Shown: positions 43,257 to 52,198 of the stretch, one piece after another
How positions within the stretch are numbered: the first letter of the stretch is position 1
How the letters are laid out: each line of letters begins with the position of its first letter
Source: Clostridia bacterium
GTDB taxonomy: Bacteria; Bacillota; Clostridia; Christensenellales; Aristaeellaceae
Length of the DNA: 64,000 nucleotides
Assembly (NCBI GenBank): GCA_017512985.1
Contig: JAFWEJ010000006.1
Coordinates: 1-64,000 of the forward strand
Reading direction: 5' to 3'
Translations under genes and position numbers: made by a program
The notes under the pieces: model-generated
Told to the model about the DNA's origin: nothing
What the model saw: the letters and a program-made list of their open reading frames with translations, nothing else
Database searches by the model: none

Positions 43257-45128
43257 TCATGGGGTCGTATCCGGCAGGGATGCGCCTGCCGGATCATCCA
43301 AAGTGATTTCAAGCTGCTGGTATTGCGGGGTGTTTTCCGCGGCGTTGAGCTGATCAAAATATTTCTTATGCGTCTGCTCCAGCACCGTCCTGTACTCAGC
43401 GTTTCCGCTCTTGTCCAGCGTTTCCAGGAACAGGTGTTCCCGTGAAGCCAGTTCCGGATGAATGCTGACAAGGACAGCCATACCGGTGTTGGAACAGGTG
43501 CCGGCGATACGCTTGTATTCCGCCATCAGATTGGAAAACACCGCGTCCGCCAGCATCGAACACTCGCCGGCGCTCATCCTGGCAAAATGATTTTGTGTCA
43601 TCTCATCGATCAGGTCGGATACCACATGAACCTTCGGTTCGATCATGGACGAGGCCTTTTCACTCTGTTCCGTGAATGCTCTTTCCGCGTCGTCCAGGAT
43701 ATCCCGGATCAGTTCCTGCAGCACGGCAATCTCTTTTTTGAACGTTTCCGAGAAATCGGTGTTGTTGTCGGACAGCTTTGCCGCGATATCGGCAATATTC
43801 ACGGCCTGGTCCCCCAGCCGTTCAAATTCTGTTGACAGCTTATAATACTGGTTCAGGACCGAAATATGGTCCTCGCTCTGCAGATGCGGGAGCAATTCAA
43901 CCAGGTACCGACTCAGGTTGTCTGTCAGCCGGTCAACCTGCATTTCTTCAGCCGCGATTTCTTCCTGCAGCGGCGCGCTGTATTCCTCCAACTGTTTCTG
44001 CGCCCTTTCGAGATTGTTCCTGGAAAGCTGAAGCATTTTCTGCAGCACGTCATAGCAGCTTTGCAGCGCGATCGCCGGTGTGGCAAAGAACACCGGATTC
44101 AGTCCCTTGATCAGTTCGCCGTGGGGATCTTTTTCTTCTTTCTTGTTTTTGACAATCCGGTCGCTCATCCGCTCAAAGACCCGGATCATGGGGAGAAGGC
44201 AGATTGCGCAAACCAGATTGAAGACGGTATTGGTGTTGGCGATCATACCGGAGTTTACAACGGCGTCCCACAATCCGTTCAGCAGTCCGATCTGATGAAT
44301 GATTGTAATCACAACCAGAACCATAATGGATTTGCCCAGGTTATACAGGATATTCACAATCGCGACCCGCTTGGATTCCCTGTTGGCCCCGATATAAATC
44401 ACGATGGCTGTCGTGACACAGTCACCGAGGTAAATGCCGACAATCACCGAGTAAATGGCTTTGAAGGTCAGGAGGCCTCCGGCTGAAAAAGCCTGCAGGA
44501 TACCGACAGCCGCTGAGGAGCTTTGCAGCACAAAAGCCACGCCGGCACCGGCAATATATCCCAGGAAAGGGTTGTCTCCCAGCCCGGAAAACACCTGCTC
44601 CACAATGCCGGATTTCTGCAGGGCGTTTACCGCACTGGTCATATTCAGAAGGCCGGAAAACAGGATGCCGAATCCAATCGCAATGTTGCCGATGGATCTT
44701 GAATTCTTCAGGATCCCGGTCATGATCAGCAGGATACCGATGATCAGGGCGATGGGCGCCAGGGTGGATGGCTGGAAAAAGCGAAGGACGGAAGTTTCTG
44801 AAGCGTTCAGGTCCAGCAACCGGATGATCTGGCCGGTCACCGTTGTGCCCACATTCGCGCCGACAATGATGCCGAGCGACTGCCGCAGGGACAGGATGCC
44901 CGCGCCGACCAGGCCGGACGTAATCACAATGGTGGCGGTGGATGACTGGATCAGCGCGGTCACCGCGATTCCTAGCACGAAGGCTTTGAGCGCGTTGTCC
45001 GTCACTTTTTCCATGACCTTTTTCAGCGTTCCCGAAGAATTCTCCTTCAGGGAATCACCCATCAGGCGCATGCCATACAGGAACATGGCCAGACCGCCGA
45101 GCAGGGACAGGACGTCAAAAAAATTCAT
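43257..45128 (-). CDS. Na/Pi cotransporter with PhoU-like domain (copy 2)
   Basis: A 623-residue paralogue of the protein at 39310, with the same two cotransporter repeats (ALIQSSTATIVITSGL near residue 58, FVLQSSSAAVGILQAF near residue 208) and a C-terminal PhoU-like helical domain from about 340. GGAGG precedes ATG 45128. It starts 31 nt downstream of the P-type ATPase gene, so the two are probably cotranscribed, which links phosphate and divalent-cation transport. Confidence 0.92.
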   Translation of the reverse strand: MNFFDVLSLLGGLAMFLYGMRLMGDSLKENSSGTLKKVMEKVTDNALKAFVLGIAVTALIQSSTATIVITSGLVGAGILSLRQSLGIIVGANVGTTVTGQIIRLLDLNASETSVLRFFQPSTLAPIALIIGILLIMTGILKNSRSIGNIAIGFGILFSGLLNMTSAVNALQKSGIVEQVFSGLGDNPFLGYIAGAGVAFVLQSSSAAVGILQAFSAGGLLTFKAIYSVIVGIYLGDCVTTAIVIYIGANRESKRVAIVNILYNLGKSIMVLVVITIIHQIGLLNGLWDAVVNSGMIANTNTVFNLVCAICLLPMIRVFERMSDRIVKNKKEEKDPHGELIKGLNPVFFATPAIALQSCYDVLQKMLQLSRNNLERAQKQLEEYSAPLQEEIAAEEMQVDRLTDNLSRYLVELLPHLQSEDHISVLNQYYKLSTEFERLGDQAVNIADIAAKLSDNNTDFSETFKKEIAVLQELIRDILDDAERAFTEQSEKASSMIEPKVHVVSDLIDEMTQNHFARMSAGECSMLADAVFSNLMAEYKRIAGTCSNTGMAVLVSIHPELASREHLFLETLDKSGNAEYRTVLEQTHKKYFDQLNAAENTPQYQQLEITLDDPAGASLPDTTP

Positions 45129-45159
45129 AAAGCCTCCATCGTATTACAACTGAAAGGGT

Positions 45160-47814
45160 TTATTCCGGCCGGTCCGGGCTCTTTCCGCGGTTTCGGACTG
45201 CCTTCCGGCGGATGGCTTTTTCCGCTTCCACAACCGGAATGACGGCAAATGCCAGCGCCAGCGCGACCAGGTATTCCGCTATGGTAACGGGCTGGAAGGA
45301 AAAAGCCCTGTTCAGGAACGGAACAAACACCACCGCCGCCGTGACCAGCAGGGAAAAGGCAAGCGTTCCCCACAGCCAGGCGTTCTGCTTTCTGATACTG
45401 AACAGCGACCGGATACGGGAACGCATATTGAAGGAATGGAAGATTTCGATCATGCTCAGCGTCAGGAAAGCCATGGTCATTCCGGCGGGCGATTCCACAA
45501 CAGCCCAGGAACCGGTTTCCATCCTGTGCCCGACAAAATAGCTGAGGACTGTCAGCGCCGCGATGATGAACCCCTGAAACGCGATATCAAAGCCCAGGCC
45601 TTCAGCAAAGATGCTCTCCCTGCGGCTTCTGGGCGGACGCTGCATGACATCCTTCTCCGCGCCCTCCATGCCCAGGGCAACGGCCGGGAGCGTATCCGTG
45701 ATCAGGTTGATCCACAGGATATGGACCGGCTTCAGGATGGTGAAGCCCATCAGTGTGGCGGAGAAAACCGCCAGGACTTCCGCCAGGTTTGCTGAAAGCA
45801 GGAACTGAATGGTCTTGCGGATATTGTCATAGATCCGGCGGCCTTCCGCTACCGCTGAAACGATGGTGGCGAAGTTGTCGTCGGTCAGGATCATGTCCGC
45901 CACGGATTTGGTGACGTCAGTTCCCGTGATGCCCATACCGACGCCGATATCGGCACTCTTGATCGAAGGCGCGTCGTTCATGCCGTCCCCGGTCATCGCC
46001 GTAACCATCCCCAGGGCTTTCCAGGCATTCACGATGCGCGTCTTGTTTTCCGGCTGGACACGGGCATAGACCGAATAACGCCGGACCTCCTGCGCGAAGT
46101 CCTCGTCCGGGATCGCGTCCAGTTCCGCGCCGGTGATGGCAACCTGCCCCGGATTCAGGATCCCCAGGTCGCGGGCGATCGCAGTCGCAGTATCCTTATG
46201 GTCTCCGGTGATCATGATGGGACGGATGCCGGCCCTGCGGCATTCGTCGATGGCGGCTTTCACTTCCGGACGGATGGGGTCGATCATGCCGCACATACCG
46301 ATCCAGGTCAGGTCCTGTTCCAATCCTTCAGGCGCATTGGAGGCAGGTCGTTCGTCATATACCCGCTGGGCGGCCGCAAGCACCCGCAGCGCCTGGTCTG
46401 CCATTGCTTTATTCTCTTCCAGAATCTTCTCCCGCTGCTGTCTGGCAAGCGGTACAGCCTGGCCGTTCTGCCAGACCCTGGTACAGCGGCGGAGTACTTC
46501 GTCCGGGGCGCCTTTGGTAAACTGGATGAAGCCCTGGCCTCCCACGGCCCGATGGAGTGTGGTCATCATCTTCCGCAGGGAATCAAAGGGGGCCTCGTCA
46601 ACACGCGGCAGTTCTTCAGCCAGTTCATGCTTTGGCAGTCCGTTTCGCCAGGCATCGTTCACCAGGGCGCATTCGGTTGCTTCCCCGACAGCTTCCCCGT
46701 TTTCCGGTTCCGCGTCAGAGCACAGGGCCATGGCGGTCATCAGCAGTTTTTCATCCCCGGTTACCTTCCTGACGACGGTCATTTTATTCTGCGTCAGGGT
46801 GCCGGTTTTGTCAGAACAGATAATCTGTGTGCAGCCCAGGGTTTCCACTGCGGTCAGCTTACGGATGATGGCATTGTTTTTGCTCATCCTGGTCACGCCG
46901 ATGGAGAGCAGGACCGTCACTACGGCGCTCAGGCCTTCGGGAATGGCTGCTACAGCCAGTGAAACAGCGATCATAAAGGTATCGATCACTGCCTTGCCGC
47001 CGTTCCTGACCAGATTGACGATAAAGACGAAGGCACAGATCACCAGGATCATCGCGGACAGTTTCCGGGACAGTTCCTTCAGTTTGACCTGCAGCGGTGT
47101 TTCTTCGTCACCGGCATTGGTCAGCGCTTCAGCGATCGAACCCATTTCCGTATTCATGCCGGTACCGGTAACGACCGCATGCCCCCGGCCGTAGGTGACA
47201 ATGGATCCCATGTATACCATGTTCTTCCTGTCGCCCAGCGTGACATTTCCGTCGCCGGCGGCCTGCAGTGTTTCGCTTTGCTTTTCCACATCCGTGGATT
47301 CCCCGGTCAGCGCGGCTTCCTGGGTTCTCATGGAAGCGCATTCCACAATCCGGGCATCCGCGGGCACGGCGTCGCCTGCTTCGAGCACAAGCAGATCACC
47401 CCGGACCACTTCATCGGCGTGGATTGTCTTCTGATGCCCGCCGCGGATCACCTTTGCCGTGGCCGCGGCGACCTGCTGCAGCGCCTCAATGGCAGCCTCA
47501 GCCTTGCTTTCCTGGTAGACGCCCAGGCACGCGTTGACCAGGACGACGGCCAGGATGATCGCGGAATCGGTCAGGCTTTCACCCGCATACAGGGCGGTAA
47601 CGGCACTGACGACCGCCGCGATGATCAGCACTATTGTCATCGGGTCCTTCAATTCGGAAAAAAACTTCCGGACCAGGCTTTCCTTCCGGCCTTCCTTCAG
47701 CTTGTTGGGACCGTCCTGCGCCAGTCTTGCGCCGGCTTCTTCGTCGGTCAGGCCCTCCATGGAAGAGCCGGCTTCCGCCAGCACGGTTTCTTTATCTTCA
47801 AGATAGGGAATCAT
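45160..47814 (-). CDS. Calcium-transporting P-type ATPase (P2 type)
   Basis: An 884-residue cation pump, most like bacterial Ca2+ ATPases of the SERCA/PMR1 group. It shows an N-terminal cation-ATPase domain, the phosphatase motif LTGES, the ion-binding PEGL (AVAAIPEGLSAVV), the phosphorylation motif CSDKTGTLTQNK near residue 335, the hinge TGDGMNDAPS and about ten membrane segments. The start is set at 47814 because GGAGG lies 8 nt upstream of it and inside the longer ORF start. First gene of an operon with a Na/Pi cotransporter. The upstream tandem repeat may be a TetR-type operator. Confidence 0.9.
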   Translation of the reverse strand: MIPYLEDKETVLAEAGSSMEGLTDEEAGARLAQDGPNKLKEGRKESLVRKFFSELKDPMTIVLIIAAVVSAVTALYAGESLTDSAIILAVVLVNACLGVYQESKAEAAIEALQQVAAATAKVIRGGHQKTIHADEVVRGDLLVLEAGDAVPADARIVECASMRTQEAALTGESTDVEKQSETLQAAGDGNVTLGDRKNMVYMGSIVTYGRGHAVVTGTGMNTEMGSIAEALTNAGDEETPLQVKLKELSRKLSAMILVICAFVFIVNLVRNGGKAVIDTFMIAVSLAVAAIPEGLSAVVTVLLSIGVTRMSKNNAIIRKLTAVETLGCTQIICSDKTGTLTQNKMTVVRKVTGDEKLLMTAMALCSDAEPENGEAVGEATECALVNDAWRNGLPKHELAEELPRVDEAPFDSLRKMMTTLHRAVGGQGFIQFTKGAPDEVLRRCTRVWQNGQAVPLARQQREKILEENKAMADQALRVLAAAQRVYDERPASNAPEGLEQDLTWIGMCGMIDPIRPEVKAAIDECRRAGIRPIMITGDHKDTATAIARDLGILNPGQVAITGAELDAIPDEDFAQEVRRYSVYARVQPENKTRIVNAWKALGMVTAMTGDGMNDAPSIKSADIGVGMGITGTDVTKSVADMILTDDNFATIVSAVAEGRRIYDNIRKTIQFLLSANLAEVLAVFSATLMGFTILKPVHILWINLITDTLPAVALGMEGAEKDVMQRPPRSRRESIFAEGLGFDIAFQGFIIAALTVLSYFVGHRMETGSWAVVESPAGMTMAFLTLSMIEIFHSFNMRSRIRSLFSIRKQNAWLWGTLAFSLLVTAAVVFVPFLNRAFSFQPVTIAEYLVALALAFAVIPVVEAEKAIRRKAVRNRGKSPDRPE

Positions 47815-47849
47815 TCGATGTGCCTCCTCATTCAACCGCGACAGATCCT

Positions 47850-47882
47850 TTATATTGTAACACTGTTATATTGTAACACTGT
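47850..47882. repeat. Tandem 16-nt repeat upstream of the P-ATPase gene
   Basis: Two exact head-to-tail copies of TATATTGTAACACTGT. On the minus strand each copy contains TTACAATATA, which resembles a -10 region, and ACAGTGTTA, which matches part of the TetR operator arms. Confidence 0.7.
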
Positions 47883-48076
47883 CCGGACGCGCTGAACAGC
47901 GATTATAACCGATTAACACAGATTTAATGCAATCCGGGCAATAGATTTACAATCCGGTCAGTATAAAAGATAAAATCCGGCGCAGGGCTCCGCTTCGCCG
48001 CCTGCTGTTTTTCCGGTCGGAAGGGATCGATCCGGGAAGGGCTTTAAAAACGTTGTGGAAATCGTAAAAAAACATA

Positions 48077-48106
48077 TTGACAAAATTGCAGCGAACAGTG
48101 TATTCT
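48077..48106 (+). promoter_or_regulatory. Promoter of the TetR-ABC operon
   Basis: TTGACA (48077-48082) and TATTCT (48101-48106), spacer 18 nt; embedded in the operator. Confidence 0.65.
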
Positions 48107-48133
48107 TCTATATGTTAGCTAACACTGTTCGCT
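48090..48133. promoter_or_regulatory. TetR operator
   Basis: A 12-bp perfect inverted repeat AGCGAACAGTGT/ACACTGTTCGCT, 20 nt apart. GTTAGCTAAC lies in the centre next to the -10 box. A related GTTAG-CCATAA-CTAAC repeat precedes the ABC gene near 48812-48827. Confidence 0.75.
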
Positions 48134-48153
48134 TTGAAAGGAGGGACCTGCCT

Positions 48154-48768
48154 GTGATCCGTGATAAAGCCAGTCATCATGAGAAGATCATCGCCGCGGC
48201 ATGGGATGAGTTCCTGACTTACGGTTTCGCGGACGCCTCCATGCGGCGCATCGCTGACGCCGCGGGAATGAGCGCGGCAGGCCTGTACAAGCATTTTCCT
48301 TCCAAGGAAGAGATGTTTGCCGCCCTGGTGGAACCGGTCCGGCTGGGGATGATGGAGCTTTACCGGAAGGAAGAGATACAGGAGACAGAAGCCCTGCAGC
48401 GCGGAGAAGTCACGGAGAAGTGGGAATCCGGCGGCGAGGCCAGGATGACGATGGCCTATATCTATGACCACCTGGATGCGTTCCGGCTCCTGGTCTGCAA
48501 ATCCGCGGGCACCCGGTACGAAACGTTTCTGCATGACCTGGCTGTTGAAGAAGAGAAAACGACGATCACAATGATGGAAATGCTGAAAAAACAGGGAAGG
48601 CAGATCAATGAGATCCGCCCGGAAGAGTTTCACCTGCTTGTCACCGCGAACGTGAACGCCGTTTTCCAGGCCGTGGAACATGGATTTACCCGGGAGGAAG
48701 CCATGCATTACGCCGATACCCTGGATGCTTTTTTCCCGAAGGCATGGCAGGCTTTCTTCGGCTACTGA
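48154..48768 (+). CDS. TetR-family transcriptional regulator
   Basis: A 204-residue repressor. The N-terminal HTH (residues 10-55: KIIAAAWDEFLTYGFADASM, RRIADAAGMSAAGLYKHFPS) is typical; the C-terminal ligand domain is all-helical. Start GTG 48154 is chosen because GAAAGGAGGG stands 7 nt upstream; the longer frame runs through the operator. It is followed by the ABC exporter gene and is probably autoregulated through the 12-bp inverted repeat. Ligand unknown. Confidence 0.9.
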   Translation: MIRDKASHHEKIIAAAWDEFLTYGFADASMRRIADAAGMSAAGLYKHFPSKEEMFAALVEPVRLGMMELYRKEEIQETEALQRGEVTEKWESGGEARMTMAYIYDHLDAFRLLVCKSAGTRYETFLHDLAVEEEKTTITMMEMLKKQGRQINEIRPEEFHLLVTANVNAVFQAVEHGFTREEAMHYADTLDAFFPKAWQAFFGY

Positions 48769-48850
48769 GCCCTTTCATTTTCGTAATATAAGGGCGTTTT
48801 TTTACGCCATTATGTTAGCCATAACTAACTCACAGGAGGATGATGAATCA

Positions 48851-50392
48851 ATGGAACAGGTGACACAGAAGAGAGGCCGGGGCACGCTTGGCTGGATTGC
48901 CATGTTCGCCGGACGGCGCAAGGGGAGCTATATTGCCAGCGTGATCCTGGCGGTCCTGAACGTGATCTGCGGTTTTATTCCCTTTATCTACCTGGCAAAT
49001 ATAACCAAAGGACTGCTGGAGAAAACAGCGGACTTCTGTTACTGCCTGACGCAGTGCCTGTGGATGGCTGTGTTTTTTGTGCTGAGCAGGCTTTTCCATG
49101 CCTTCTCCACGACGCTTTCCCACCGGGCGACCTTTGAGGTGCTGGCCAACGTCCGCCGGATGCTGACCGGGAAACTGGCCAGGATGCCGCTGGGCGACGT
49201 GCTGGACGAATCTTCCGGTACTTACAAGAACATCATTGTGGAACGGGTGGACTCCATTGAGACCACGCTGGCCCACATGATCCCGGAGCTTACTTCCAAT
49301 ATCATCATTCCCTTTGTCATCTTCGGCTATATGCTGAGTATCGACTGGCGGCTGGCACTGCTGTCCCTGATCACGGTGCCGGTGGGCGCTGTCTGTTTCG
49401 GCCTGATGATGCGGGGAAGCAATGAAAGCTATCAGAATACCATCGTCAAAACCAAGGCGCTGAATGATACCGCCGTGGAATACATTAACGGCATCGAAGT
49501 CATCAAGGCCTTCGGCAAGTCGAAGACCAGCTATGAGAAGTTTATCGTCGCGGCCCGGGAAGGCGCGAACTGCTTCATTGACTGGATGCGGCGGTGCAAT
49601 GTGTACCAGAACCTGGCGCTGGCAATCATGCCCGCGAAACGTGATATCGAGCTGAAGAACGTGGATTTCTCCTATGACCGGCGGAAGATCATCGACAATG
49701 TGAGCCTGACCATCCCGGAGAAAACCACCACGGCGTTTGTAGGTCCCTCCGGCGGCGGCAAGACGACCCTGTGCCACCTGATGGCACGTTTCTGGGACGT
49801 GCAGGGCGGAAAGGTGCTGCTGGGCGGCCGGAATGTGAAGGATTACAGTTTCGATTCCCTGATGAAGAACTTCAGTTTCGTCTTCCAGAACGTCTACCTG
49901 TTCGAGGACACGATTGCCAACAATATCCGCTTCGGCGAACCGGAGGCTTCCATGGACAGGGTGATCGAAGCGGCGAAAAAGGCCCGCTGCCACGACTTCA
50001 TCATGGCCCTGCCGGAGGGTTACCAGACGGTGATCGGCGAGGGCGGCGCGAGCCTGTCCGGCGGCGAGAAGCAGCGGATCTCCATTGCCCGGGCGATTAT
50101 GAAGGACGCACCGGTCATCATCCTGGACGAAGCCACAGCCAATGTGGACCCGGAAAACGAGGCGGAACTGACCGCGGCCATTGAGGAACTGACGAAGGAA
50201 AAGACGATCATCATGATCGCCCACCGGCTCAAGACCGTCCATCACGCGGACCAGATCTTTGTGGTAGACAACGGAAAGATCGTCCAGCACGGCATGCACG
50301 GGGAACTGATCAGGGAGAAAGGCATCTACAGGACCTTTGTGGAAGGCCGGCAGGAAGCCGCTTCCTGGAAACTTTCGCAGGCAGGCGCGTGA
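48851..50392 (+). CDS. ABC exporter half-transporter lacking TM5-6
   Basis: A 513-residue membrane-ATPase fusion. Four membrane segments are visible (about residues 27-50, 62-82, 148-163, 169-187). After NLALAIMP (residue 261) the sequence jumps directly to AKRDIELKNVDFSY, the start of the nucleotide-binding domain. Normal members of this type have about 80-90 more residues here holding TM5, TM6 and the linker. The ATPase is intact: Walker A GPSGGGKTT, LSGGEKQR, ILDEATANVD, H-loop AHRLKT. The deletion is in frame. AGGAGG precedes ATG 48851. It may be non-functional or an assembly artefact. It is under the TetR gene upstream. Confidence 0.8.
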   Translation: MEQVTQKRGRGTLGWIAMFAGRRKGSYIASVILAVLNVICGFIPFIYLANITKGLLEKTADFCYCLTQCLWMAVFFVLSRLFHAFSTTLSHRATFEVLANVRRMLTGKLARMPLGDVLDESSGTYKNIIVERVDSIETTLAHMIPELTSNIIIPFVIFGYMLSIDWRLALLSLITVPVGAVCFGLMMRGSNESYQNTIVKTKALNDTAVEYINGIEVIKAFGKSKTSYEKFIVAAREGANCFIDWMRRCNVYQNLALAIMPAKRDIELKNVDFSYDRRKIIDNVSLTIPEKTTTAFVGPSGGGKTTLCHLMARFWDVQGGKVLLGGRNVKDYSFDSLMKNFSFVFQNVYLFEDTIANNIRFGEPEASMDRVIEAAKKARCHDFIMALPEGYQTVIGEGGASLSGGEKQRISIARAIMKDAPVIILDEATANVDPENEAELTAAIEELTKEKTIIMIAHRLKTVHHADQIFVVDNGKIVQHGMHGELIREKGIYRTFVEGRQEAASWKLSQAGA

Positions 50393-50435
50393 AAACGGAC
50401 TGCAACCCGGCAACAAATGCATATCATGCCTTTTC

Positions 50436-50470
50436 AATCCGGAATGATCTCCATCATTCCGGATTCTGCT
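50436..50470 (+). terminator. Terminator after the ABC exporter gene
   Basis: AATCCGGAATGA/TCATTCCGGATT with a 6-nt loop and a moderately T-rich tail. Confidence 0.7.
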
Positions 50471-50507
50471 GTTTATCCATGTACCTGCAGAAAAAATAAA
50501 AAAGGGG

Positions 50508-50548
50508 TTGACAAACCGGAAGATCACAGTTATATTAATTGCGCGCAA
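50508..50548 (+). promoter_or_regulatory. ohrR operon promoter with operator
   Basis: TTGACA (50508-50513) and TATATT (50531-50536), spacer 17 nt. A perfect palindrome TTGCGCGCAA (50539-50548) directly downstream of the -10 box is the likely OhrR site. Confidence 0.75.
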
Positions 50549-50589
50549 GTAAATAGTGCAAAATATATCAGAGAGGGGCAGGATACAGA

Positions 50590-51054
50590 ATGGAAGAAAA
50601 AACACAGGAATATGAAAGCCTGAAGCTGTGCAACCAGGTCTGTTTTCCGCTGTATGCCTGTTCCAAGGAACTGGTCCGGCAGTACGGGCCCTATCTGCAG
50701 GAGCTGGGGCTGACCTATACCCAGTACCTGGTCATGATGGTCCTTTGGGAAAAACAGACGGTTTCCTCCCGGGAACTGGCCGAATGCGTCCGCCTGGACT
50801 ATGGCACATTAACACCCGTGCTGAAGCGCCTGGAGCAGGCGGGATACCTGCAGCGGACCCGTGCCCGGGAGGATGAGCGCCTGCTGACGCTTGCGCTGAC
50901 GGAGCGGGGGAAGGATCTGCGGGATAAAGCGGTTTCCGTTCCGCCCGCTGTGGCGGAATGCATGGGACTGACCCCGGAGGAGTTCCGGGCGCTGTATATG
51001 CTGACCTACAAAGCGCTTCGCCACATGGAACAGAATGACAAAACCACAAAATGA
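50590..51054 (+). CDS. ohrR: MarR-family organic-peroxide sensor, OhrR-like
   Basis: A 154-residue winged-helix repressor. The N-terminal NQVCFPLYACSK matches the OhrR signature around the reactive cysteine, here Cys18; a second Cys24 is close by. The winged HTH lies at about residues 50-110 (SSRELAECVRLDYGTLTPVL, KRLEQAGYLQRTR). GGGGCAGG precedes ATG 50590. It is followed 16 nt later by glutathione peroxidase and then flavodoxin, so the regulator probably controls its own antioxidant operon instead of the more usual ohr gene. Confidence 0.88.
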   Translation: MEEKTQEYESLKLCNQVCFPLYACSKELVRQYGPYLQELGLTYTQYLVMMVLWEKQTVSSRELAECVRLDYGTLTPVLKRLEQAGYLQRTRAREDERLLTLALTERGKDLRDKAVSVPPAVAECMGLTPEEFRALYMLTYKALRHMEQNDKTTK

Positions 51055-51070
51055 GAAGGAGGACAAAGCA

Positions 51071-51616
51071 ATGGCAAATGTGTATGATTTTACCGTGAAG
51101 GACAGGGAAGGGAATGAAGTAAACCTCGGGGAATATGCCGGCAAGGTGCTGCTGATCGTCAATACGGCTACGGGCTGCGGTTTTACCCCTCATTATGATC
51201 CGCTTGAAGCGATGTACAAGGAATTCCGGGATCAGGGATTTGAGATCCTGGACTTCCCGTGCAACCAGTTCGCGAACCAGGCTCCGGGTTCCGAAGAAGA
51301 GATCCATACTTTCTGCACCATGAAGTTCGGGACAGAGTTCCCGCAGTTTGCCAAGATCGATGTAAACGGAGAGGATGCGGATCCGCTGTTCGCGTATCTG
51401 GCAACGGAAAAGCCTTTTGAGGGATTCGGGAAAGGACTGAAGAACGCCGCCCTGAACAAATTTTCCGACATGAACAATAAGAAGTTCGGTGAAAAAGCCT
51501 ATATCAGGTGGAATTTCACCAAATTCCTGGTAAACCGGCGGGGCGAAGTGGTCGCCCGGTTTGAACCCACCGTGGACATGAAGGAAGTCCGCAATGCTGT
51601 GGCAAAGGAGCTGTAA
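51071..51616 (+). CDS. Glutathione peroxidase family (thiol peroxidase)
   Basis: A 181-residue peroxidase. The catalytic motif VNTATGCGFTPHY has Cys36 (an ordinary TGC codon, not selenocysteine). The Gln is in FPCNQF and the Trp in RWNFTKFL. Bacterial Cys-type members usually use thioredoxin rather than glutathione. AGGAGG precedes ATG 51071; the longer ORF start lies inside ohrR. It reduces hydroperoxides and is placed in the OhrR operon. Confidence 0.93.
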   Translation: MANVYDFTVKDREGNEVNLGEYAGKVLLIVNTATGCGFTPHYDPLEAMYKEFRDQGFEILDFPCNQFANQAPGSEEEIHTFCTMKFGTEFPQFAKIDVNGEDADPLFAYLATEKPFEGFGKGLKNAALNKFSDMNNKKFGEKAYIRWNFTKFLVNRRGEVVARFEPTVDMKEVRNAVAKEL

Positions 51617-51617
51617 A

Positions 51618-52034
51618 ATGAACATGAAGATCGCTGTCCGGTATTATACCAAGACGGGAAACACAAAACGCCTCGCGGAGGCCGTCGCAGAAGCTGTCGG
51701 CGCGGAGGCGCTTCCGATCACCGTGCCGGTGACCGAAAAGACGGATATCCTTTTCCTCGGAAATTCCTATTACGCGTTCAGCATCGATCCGGAAGTGCGG
51801 GATTTTATCCGTTCACTGGACAAGGAAAAAGTCGGCAAAATCGTCAATTTCGGATCGGCGGCGATGCTGAACTCGACCTGGAAGAAGGTCAAGGCGGAAG
51901 CAGACAAAGCCGGTATTCCGATGGACGAGCGCGAGTTCCACTGCAAGGGTGAATTCAAGGGGATTCATAAGGGCAGGCCGAACGAAGACGACCTGAAAGC
52001 GGCGGCAGAATTCGCCGGAATGATCGTCAAATGA
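51618..52034 (+). CDS. Flavodoxin-like electron carrier
   Basis: A 138-residue short-chain flavodoxin. The FMN phosphate loop is YYTKTGNTKRLAEAV near residue 10 and the 60s loop is FLGNSYYAFSID. The last third is basic. GGAG precedes ATG 51618, 1 nt after the peroxidase stop codon. In this operon it may deliver electrons for peroxide reduction or repair; the partner is unknown. Confidence 0.82.
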   Translation: MNMKIAVRYYTKTGNTKRLAEAVAEAVGAEALPITVPVTEKTDILFLGNSYYAFSIDPEVRDFIRSLDKEKVGKIVNFGSAAMLNSTWKKVKAEADKAGIPMDEREFHCKGEFKGIHKGRPNEDDLKAAAEFAGMIVK

Positions 52035-52062
52035 CCTGTATATAAACTGCGCATACTTTTCA

Positions 52063-52104
52063 AAAAACCGGGCCTGTGTCACGACGGACGCAGCCCGGTT
52101 TTTT
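52063..52104 (+). terminator. Terminator of the ohrR operon
   Basis: AAAAAACCGGGC pairs with GCCCGGTTTTTT across a structured loop. The following 90 bases to the NUDIX gene hold nothing recognisable. Confidence 0.88.
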
Positions 52105-52198
52105 GCATATCATACTTTTTCAGTGCTCTTTCAAAAAGCGTCAAACCGGGATTTGCCGCAGGAAGCGCGGCAACACTCCGAAAATCCGCTGCCAGGTT

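Larger units (their letters stand above)
47815..48153. other. Divergent region between P-ATPase and TetR genes
   Basis: It holds a perfect tandem 16-nt repeat TATATTGTAACACTGT twice near 47850-47882, and the TetR promoter and operator (48077-48133). ACACTGT is common to both sites. No gene was found. Confidence 0.7.

Noticed and set aside
51071-51616. Possible selenocysteine glutathione peroxidase
   Set aside because: The active-site codon is an ordinary Cys codon, so no recoding is needed.
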